NCBI GenBank assembly: GCA_900542525.1
Contig: UQNZ01000002.1
Coordinates: 62,001 to 126,000 of the forward strand
Length of the DNA stretch: 64,000 nt
Direction: 5' to 3'
From: an uncultured Eggerthella sp.
Lineage (GTDB): Bacteria; Actinomycetota; Coriobacteriia; Coriobacteriales; Eggerthellaceae
The position numbers were made by a program, and so were the translations under genes. Under the pieces are notes generated by a model. The model did not search any database. It was not told the DNA's origin and saw only the letters and a list, made by a program, of their open reading frames with translations. Shown one piece after another: positions 59,006 through 64,000 of the stretch. Within the stretch, counting starts at the first letter, position 1. Every line of letters begins with the position of its first letter.

Positions 59006-60634
59006 ATGGAAGGGTTCGTTTTACTCGATACTGGCGCGTGGTCGCTCGTTCCGCCACTTCTCGCACTTGCGCTCGCGCTCATCACGAAGGAAGTCTATTC
59101 TTCGCTTCTTATCGGTATCGTTTCTGGGCTGCTCATCTACCAATTCAATTTGGCTGGTGTAGGTCTTGAGCAAACGATCGATGGGCTTTGCCTGCTGCCA
59201 AGCATCTTCATCGAGCAGATTTCGGCTAATGCTGGCCTTATCTTGTTCTTAGCGCTCTTAGGCGCGCTCACGATGCTCATCACGAAGGCAGGCGGATCGA
59301 TCGCGTATGCAAAATGGGCCGTGAAGCGCATCAAGAACCCACGCGTTGCTTCTCTTGCCACTGCGCTTCTGGGTGTGATTATCTTCGTCGATGACTACTT
59401 CAACTGCCTCACAGTAGGTAGCGTGATGCGCCCCGTGACCGACCGCTTCAAGATCTGTCGCGAGAAGCTGGCATGGATCATCGATTCGACAGCAGCCCCT
59501 ATCTGCATCATCGTGCCAGTTTCGTCGTGGGCTGTAGCTGTTGGCGGCTATTTGGGCGAAGACGGCTTCAATACCTTCGTGGCCTCGATCCCCTACAACT
59601 TCTACGCATTGCTCACCATCGTGTTCGTGTTCGCACTGTGCGCTTGCGGGCGCGATTTCGGTCCGATGAAACGCGCACAACAAGCATTTGAAACGCGCTT
59701 CAAGCAACCACGCAAGGGTATCAAACATGCTGCCGAGGAATCACTCGCTCCCAGTTCAAGCGCTGTTCGTGAAGACATCGATGAGACCCTTGAAGACAAC
59801 GTACGCCTACAGGACATGGCCGGCGAAGCACTGGATGCTTACGACCAGCTCCATATCGCCCGCAACGGACGTGTCTACGATCTGATCGTGCCGATTCTCG
59901 TGCTCATTATCTTCTCGATCTTGGGCATGATGTATGCAGGCGGCTTCTTCCAGGGCATCGATTTTGCAACCGCCATGGGCGAAAACCCCATCATGGGACT
60001 GTGCATCGGTTCGGTGGTTGCGCTGGTAGTTGCAGCGCTGCTCTATCTGCCGCGCAAGCTGTTGAATCTTTCGAGCTTCATCACCGGCGCATCGGAAGGC
60101 GTGCGCTCGATGGTCGAAGCCATCATGATCTTGGTGCTTGCCTGGTCGTTGGGTGGCTGTTGCCGCTATATGCTCGGCACTGGCACCTTCATCGCTGGCT
60201 TGCTCGACTCCGCTGGTTTCGCGCTACAGTTCCTTCCCGTAGTGATTTTCATTGCTTCTGCATTCATCGGATTTGCTATGGGCACTTCATGGGGAACGAT
60301 CGCTCTCGTGATCCCTATCGTGATCGGGGTGTTCACACCCGAAAGCCCTCTCTACCTGCTCACGATCGGCGCAACGCTTGCTGGCGCGGTCTATGGCGAT
60401 CACATCTCGCCCATTTCGGATACGACGATTCTCTCATCTGCCGGTGCAAGCTGTAATCACCTGGCACACGTTACCACGCAGCTGCCCTACGCAAGTTTGG
60501 TGGCAGGCATTTGCTTGGTTGGATATCTTGTTGCAGGATTAAGTCTTTCGCCTTGGCCTTCGCTGGTGGGCGGTGTGGCGCTGATCGCTCTTTTCATCGG
60601 TGGGCTTGTTGTAAGAAGTCGCAAGCGCTCATAG
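59006..60634 (+). CDS. Na+/H+ antiporter, NhaC family
   Basis: A 542-residue membrane protein with about 11 helices. The family patterns are SLVPPLLALALALITKEVYSSLLIGI at the start, VDDYFNCLTVGSVMRPVTDRFKICREKLAWIIDSTAAPICIIVPVSSWA in the middle and GTSWGTIALVIPI with GDHISPISDTTILSSAGASCNHLAHVTTQLPYA near the end. This is the NhaC/MleN group, which exchanges sodium for protons, sometimes with an organic acid. A polar loop of about 75 residues (residues 220-295) is inserted between helices. It follows the DUF5662 gene; a hairpin follows it. Confidence 0.9.
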   Translation: MEGFVLLDTGAWSLVPPLLALALALITKEVYSSLLIGIVSGLLIYQFNLAGVGLEQTIDGLCLLPSIFIEQISANAGLILFLALLGALTMLITKAGGSIAYAKWAVKRIKNPRVASLATALLGVIIFVDDYFNCLTVGSVMRPVTDRFKICREKLAWIIDSTAAPICIIVPVSSWAVAVGGYLGEDGFNTFVASIPYNFYALLTIVFVFALCACGRDFGPMKRAQQAFETRFKQPRKGIKHAAEESLAPSSSAVREDIDETLEDNVRLQDMAGEALDAYDQLHIARNGRVYDLIVPILVLIIFSILGMMYAGGFFQGIDFATAMGENPIMGLCIGSVVALVVAALLYLPRKLLNLSSFITGASEGVRSMVEAIMILVLAWSLGGCCRYMLGTGTFIAGLLDSAGFALQFLPVVIFIASAFIGFAMGTSWGTIALVIPIVIGVFTPESPLYLLTIGATLAGAVYGDHISPISDTTILSSAGASCNHLAHVTTQLPYASLVAGICLVGYLVAGLSLSPWPSLVGGVALIALFIGGLVVRSRKRS

Positions 60635-60648
60635 CGCACGGCATGCTG

Positions 60649-60679
60649 GGCATGCTGAACAAGAAAGGTTCAGCATGCC
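60649..60679. terminator. Strong hairpin between converging genes
   Basis: Perfect 12-bp arms GGCATGCTGAAC and GTTCAGCATGCC around a 7-base loop lie between the antiporter gene and pdxT. There is no T run on either side, so a factor-dependent or mRNA-end role is as likely as intrinsic termination. Confidence 0.6.
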
Positions 60680-60689
60680 GCAACTGTTC

Positions 60690-61367
60690 CTATCCTTGTT
60701 TGTCCTCGATAAAACTCAAGAAATAGCGATAGAGCGTATCATCTTGATCGAGCTCAGGATGAAATGTGATGCCCAACTGGTTGCCAAAGCGCACCGCTAC
60801 CGGTGTTTCATCCATGCTCACCAAGGTCTCCACTCCTTCGCCGGTTGCCACGATCTGGGGTGCGCGAATGAATGTGAGGGGGATGTTGGGTGTTTCGTCT
60901 GTGCTTTCTTTGTTGAAGCGAAGCGGGGCTTCTGCATGAAAGCTCGCCAGCTGTCTACCATAGGCGTTGCGTCTCACTTGGACAGGCAGCGTTCCTAGCG
61001 CACCAGAAGCCCAACCCGCGCGTTCGAAGGGAGCACTAGAATCGCTCCGACCGTTGGCGTGCTCGACCTCACGCGCAAGAAGGATCAGACCTGCGCACGT
61101 AGCGAGCACGGGCGTACCCGTTTCGATCATGCGCTTGAGCGGACCTGCCATAGCGAATTCTTCGAGCAATGCCGCCTGCACCGTTGATTCACCGCCAGGA
61201 AGCACGATCGCATCGAGCGCAGTATCGAGGTCGACGGCACAGCGAAGTTCCGTGGTCTCGCAGCCGAACGCACGCAGCCTGGCAGCGTGTTCGGCGAAAT
61301 CGCCCTGAACGGCAAGCACGCCTATCTTCGCGCTCTGCGGAAGGATGTCCTTTGGTTCTGCACTCAT
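60690..61367 (-). CDS. pdxT: Pyridoxal 5'-phosphate synthase glutaminase subunit
   Basis: PdxT releases ammonia from glutamine for PdxS. The class I amidotransferase triad is visible: Cys in LATCAGLILLA, and the C-terminal His in GITFHPELDQD with a Glu two residues on. GVLAVQGDFAEHAARL and VLPGGESTV are family marks. Length 225 is slightly longer than usual (about 190-200). It overlaps pdxS by 4 bp. Confidence 0.96.
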   Translation of the reverse strand: MSAEPKDILPQSAKIGVLAVQGDFAEHAARLRAFGCETTELRCAVDLDTALDAIVLPGGESTVQAALLEEFAMAGPLKRMIETGTPVLATCAGLILLAREVEHANGRSDSSAPFERAGWASGALGTLPVQVRRNAYGRQLASFHAEAPLRFNKESTDETPNIPLTFIRAPQIVATGEGVETLVSMDETPVAVRFGNQLGITFHPELDQDDTLYRYFLSFIEDKQG

Positions 61368-62278
61368 TTGCCGCGCTCTTCCATGATGAGGGCAATCTCA
61401 TCCTCGTTCACGCCTACCATCGCTTCACCGAGGTCCTCAGAAAGCGCCGCGATGAGCTCTGCATCCTGGTAATTCGCAACACTGCGCACGATAGCTGCTG
61501 CACGCTTCGCAGGGTTGCCCGACTTGAAGATGCCTGAACCGACGAATACACCCTCGGCACCCAGCTGCATCATCAGCGATGCATCAGCCGGCGTTGCGAT
61601 GCCACCTGCTGCGAAATTGACCACGGGCAGACGACCCGTGTCGTGCACCTGACGCAGCAAGCCCAAAGGAACCTCAAGTTGCTTCGCCGCTTCGAACAGT
61701 TCGTCGTCCCGCATCGCAGCGACACGACGAATCTCAGCATTCATCTTGCGCATGTGGCGAACTGCTTGGACAACATCGCCCGTGCCTGGTTCGCCCTTTG
61801 TGCGGATCATCGCAGCACCTTCAGCGATACGGCGAAGTGACTCTCCCAGATCACGTGCGCCGCATACGAAGGGTGCGCTGAACTGCGTTTTATCGATATG
61901 GTACGTATCATCTGCTGGCGAGAGCACTTCCGATTCGTCGATGTAGTCGATATCGATCGCCTGAAGGATCTGAGCTTCCGCGAAATGTCCGATGCGGCAT
62001 TTTGCCATGACCGGAATGCTCACCGCCTCCTGAATACCCTTGATCATCTTCGGGTCACTCATACGCGAAACGCCGCCAGCAAGCCTGATATCGGCCGGGA
62101 TGCGCTCAAGCGCCATGACCGCACAAGCACCCGCTTCTTCGGCGATCCGCGCTTGTTCCGGTGTCGTGACATCCATGATCACGCCACCCTTCAGCATTTG
62201 TGCAAGCTGCTTATTCAGCTTGGCGCGTTCCTGCGTGTTCTCACAAGAGCAGGCGCCGTCCTTTTGATCAGCACTCAT
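61364..62278 (-). CDS. pdxS: Pyridoxal 5'-phosphate synthase subunit
   Basis: PdxS makes PLP from ribose 5-phosphate, glyceraldehyde 3-phosphate and ammonia. The conserved MLKGGVIMDVTTPEQARIAEEAGACAVMALERIPADIR and the IRTKGEPGTGDVVQAVRHMR segment, which carry the catalytic lysines, are both present. The 304 residues are normal, with a polar lead of about 20 (cysteines in CSCENTQE). It is the first gene of pdxST, facing away from the MocR-type regulator, with a palindrome in the shared promoter region. Confidence 0.97.
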   Translation of the reverse strand: MSADQKDGACSCENTQERAKLNKQLAQMLKGGVIMDVTTPEQARIAEEAGACAVMALERIPADIRLAGGVSRMSDPKMIKGIQEAVSIPVMAKCRIGHFAEAQILQAIDIDYIDESEVLSPADDTYHIDKTQFSAPFVCGARDLGESLRRIAEGAAMIRTKGEPGTGDVVQAVRHMRKMNAEIRRVAAMRDDELFEAAKQLEVPLGLLRQVHDTGRLPVVNFAAGGIATPADASLMMQLGAEGVFVGSGIFKSGNPAKRAAAIVRSVANYQDAELIAALSEDLGEAMVGVNEDEIALIMEERGK

Positions 62279-62359
62279 GGTTGAAACTCCTTTTCTTCTC
62301 TTCTCAACCTTTTTAAGCTGCGAATCATCTTTGTTGTCTCTGCCATGGTAAAGTGGTGA

Positions 62360-62379
62360 TGGTCATATCGAAATGACCA
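62360..62379. promoter_or_regulatory. Candidate operator between pdxS and the MocR-type regulator
   Basis: The inverted repeat TGGTCAT-N6-ATGACCA lies in the 167-bp divergent gap, about 80 bp before each start. An additional AAGACCAG lies at 62397-62404. PdxR proteins in other actinobacteria bind such repeats to control pdxST. Confidence 0.6.
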
Positions 62380-62445
62380 AAATCGATGTTTTTATTAAGA
62401 CCAGTTTCTTTGAGAATGCCTGCGAACAAGAAAGAAGAACGCGCT

Positions 62446-64000
62446 ATGCTGACGTACGAACTTGATGCGAAAAGCTCCTGTAGCCTCTACGAACAGCTTT
62501 ATCGGGCGATTCGTTCAGATATCGAAATAGCACTCCTTGATGCGGGCAGCAAGCTCCCTTCGAAGCGAGCGCTTGCCCAACACCTCGGCATTAGCGTCAT
62601 TACTGTTGAGAGCGCTTACCGCCAACTTGCTGCCGAGGGTTACATCGAAGCGAAAGAGCGCCGCGGTTATTTTGTGAACGAGCTTCCTTCCGTTCGAGCG
62701 CATGGCGCGAACGCAGATAGTAAAAGAATCGAACACCTGCCGGAGACTGAAGCGACCACCAAGCAGGTCGATCAAGCCCTATCGAGCGTTCCTTCGATCC
62801 AAGCAGCACCCTTGCTCGCTGACTTCTCAGGAAACGATCGATCGGGCGACCAATTCCCTTTCCATATTTGGGCGAAAACGGTCAGACGCACGCTCAATGA
62901 AGCTTCAAAGGGTCTGCTTCTCCGAACTGCGCACGACAACCGCGGGTCAGAAGAGCTCCGCTCTGCGATCGCTCAACATTTGGTTCACTTTCGAGGCTTA
63001 GAAGCTTCACCCGAACAGATCATCATCGGAGCAGGAGCGCAAGATCTTTACGGAGTATTGGTGCAGCTCCTTGGACGTGAGCGCACTTTTGCGGTCGAAG
63101 ACCCTGGTTATCCTGCTTTGCGCACGCATTACGAACTGAGCGGGGCTCACGTTGTCGGTATTCCCGTCGACAAAAGCGGGCTTGATGTTGCAGCGCTTAG
63201 AGCAAGCGAAGCGAGCATCGCCCATTGTTCTCCTGCTCATCAATTTCCCACCGGGAGCGTAATGAGCGCGGTAAGACGTCATGAGCTGCTCGACTGGGCG
63301 CATGAGACGAGTAGGCATGACACACTCTGCAGCACATCTCGATCGGGCGCGAAAAAACGCTCTATGAAGCGCTATATCATCGAGGATGACTATGACAGTG
63401 AATTCCGTATGCGTGGTCGACCGATCCCAACGCTCTTCATGCAGGATAGGCAGGAGTCGGTAATCTACATGAACACTTTCACTCGCAGCTTGGGAAGCGT
63501 TTTTCGCATTGCTTATATGGTATTGCCGCCGCGTCTGCTCGCTATCTTCAATGAGCGCTTCACGGCACGCACTTGCATGGTCGGTGCTCTCGAGCAGCTT
63601 GAGCTTGCACGTTTCATCACCTCTGGCGACTACGAGCGTCACGTAAACCGCCAGCGGACCGCTTATCGACGACTGCAAGACTCCTTGGTTGCAAAGATTA
63701 TGGCAAGCGAAGCAGGAAACTACGTGCATTTCAAGGGAGTCGGCAGTGGATTGCATTTCTTGATGGAAGTCGATCTGCCTGCAGGAGCCAGTTCGGCAAC
63801 CCCATTTGAGACCACCTGTCTTGAACGCGGAATCCGTTTGGTAAACATAGAAGAGTATCGTTCAACCCCTCTATCGCGCCCTCATGCAACGGATTCGTGC
63901 GCAACGTATGTGATGAATGTTTCTGGGTTAGACAGCGAGCGCATCGATGAGATCGTAACTGCTCTTTCAGATGCGATCCTTACTTTAGTTTCTGCTCGCT
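62446..64000 (+). CDS. pdxR: MocR/PdxR-type GntR regulator with aminotransferase-like domain (3' end beyond window)
   Basis: I translated this frame directly; it is open from 62446 (or ATG 62416 in the same frame) to the window end. Residues 10-85 are a GntR winged helix (SLYEQLYRAIRSDIEIA ... LAQHLGISVITVESAYRQLAAEGYIEAKERRGYFV). From about 130 follows a fold-type I aminotransferase domain with RGSEELRSAIAQHL, GAGAQDLYGVLVQLL, AHQFPTGSVMS and IIEDDYDSEFRMRGRPIPTL. At the place of the PLP lysine (F-S-K-x-L in relatives) it reads NTFTRSLGS, with Arg347. An insertion of about 18 residues lies before IIEDD. Its divergent position suggests it controls pdxST. Confidence 0.88.
   Translation, partial: MLTYELDAKSSCSLYEQLYRAIRSDIEIALLDAGSKLPSKRALAQHLGISVITVESAYRQLAAEGYIEAKERRGYFVNELPSVRAHGANADSKRIEHLPETEATTKQVDQALSSVPSIQAAPLLADFSGNDRSGDQFPFHIWAKTVRRTLNEASKGLLLRTAHDNRGSEELRSAIAQHLVHFRGLEASPEQIIIGAGAQDLYGVLVQLLGRERTFAVEDPGYPALRTHYELSGAHVVGIPVDKSGLDVAALRASEASIAHCSPAHQFPTGSVMSAVRRHELLDWAHETSRHDTLCSTSRSGAKKRSMKRYIIEDDYDSEFRMRGRPIPTLFMQDRQESVIYMNTFTRSLGSVFRIAYMVLPPRLLAIFNERFTARTCMVGALEQLELARFITSGDYERHVNRQRTAYRRLQDSLVAKIMASEAGNYVHFKGVGSGLHFLMEVDLPAGASSATPFETTCLERGIRLVNIEEYRSTPLSRPHATDSCATYVMNVSGLDSERIDEIVTALSDAILTLVSAR

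Overview
The window looks like chromosomal DNA of an anaerobic, medium-G+C actinobacterium of the class Coriobacteriia (Eggerthellaceae-like). The reasons are the gene set (ClpC with a UVR segment, long-form HPF, EpsC-type CysE, a Tat-exported DMSO-reductase-type enzyme with molybdenum-cofactor genes, a DUF5662 protein, an NhaC-type antiporter) and the protein style. No rRNA gene is present. A genus such as Cryptobacterium is only a guess. Coding density is high, genes sit on both strands in short operons, and there is no prophage, CRISPR array or recognisable transposase.

Layout. 1-9.3 kb: truA (cut by the window edge), dnaE, a small protein resembling the C-terminal glycyl-radical tail of anaerobic ribonucleotide reductase, cysS-cysE and ispD-ispF. 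9.4-19.5 kb: clpC, lysS, greA, tatA, a highly structured non-coding stretch beside a tRNA-Pro(CGG), a coiled-coil NlpC/P60 cell-wall hydrolase, nhaA and hpf. 19.6-32.4 kb: a polar amino-acid ABC transporter, a GNAT acetyltransferase, an MFS exporter, a yhdT-panF-vanZ operon, a UspA protein, two envelope-polysaccharide genes in divergent arrangement, ybaK and glf. 32.6-48.3 kb: a molybdenum block with a MoaE-like protein, a MobB-MobA fusion, a TorD-type chaperone, dmsABC, a polyferredoxin, a ModE-type regulator, modABC, moaA, moaC, mogA and moeA. 48.3-64 kb: a decayed small membrane-protein gene, a CNNM/CorC protein, a penicillin-binding-type serine hydrolase, a CmpB-type membrane protein, pyrE, a diacylglycerol glycosyltransferase-like gene, an MFS transporter fused to CBS domains, citrate synthase, DUF5662, an NhaC antiporter, and pdxST with a divergent MocR-type regulator that runs off the window.

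The molybdenum block can be read as one unit. ModABC imports molybdate, MoaA/MoaC/MoaE/MogA/MoeA build molybdopterin and insert the metal, MobAB adds the nucleotide, the TorD-type chaperone and Tat pathway mature DmsA, and DmsABC is the respiratory enzyme. The same 20-bp operator pattern, TTATTCT-N6-AGAATAA, lies in the divergent dmsA/polyferredoxin promoter region and, as two overlapping copies, in the divergent modE/modA region. This suggests one regulator for metal uptake and enzyme synthesis.

The main unexplained signals are a family of non-coding palindromic intergenic elements (two copies share a 116-bp core with two mismatches in opposite orientation; another has terminal inverted repeats), the stand-alone NrdD-tail protein, the structured RNA-like segment that duplicates the 3' end of tRNA-Pro, a ModB with a large extra extracytoplasmic domain, an MFS-CBS fusion behind a possible attenuator, and a MocR regulator whose expected PLP lysine reads as arginine.
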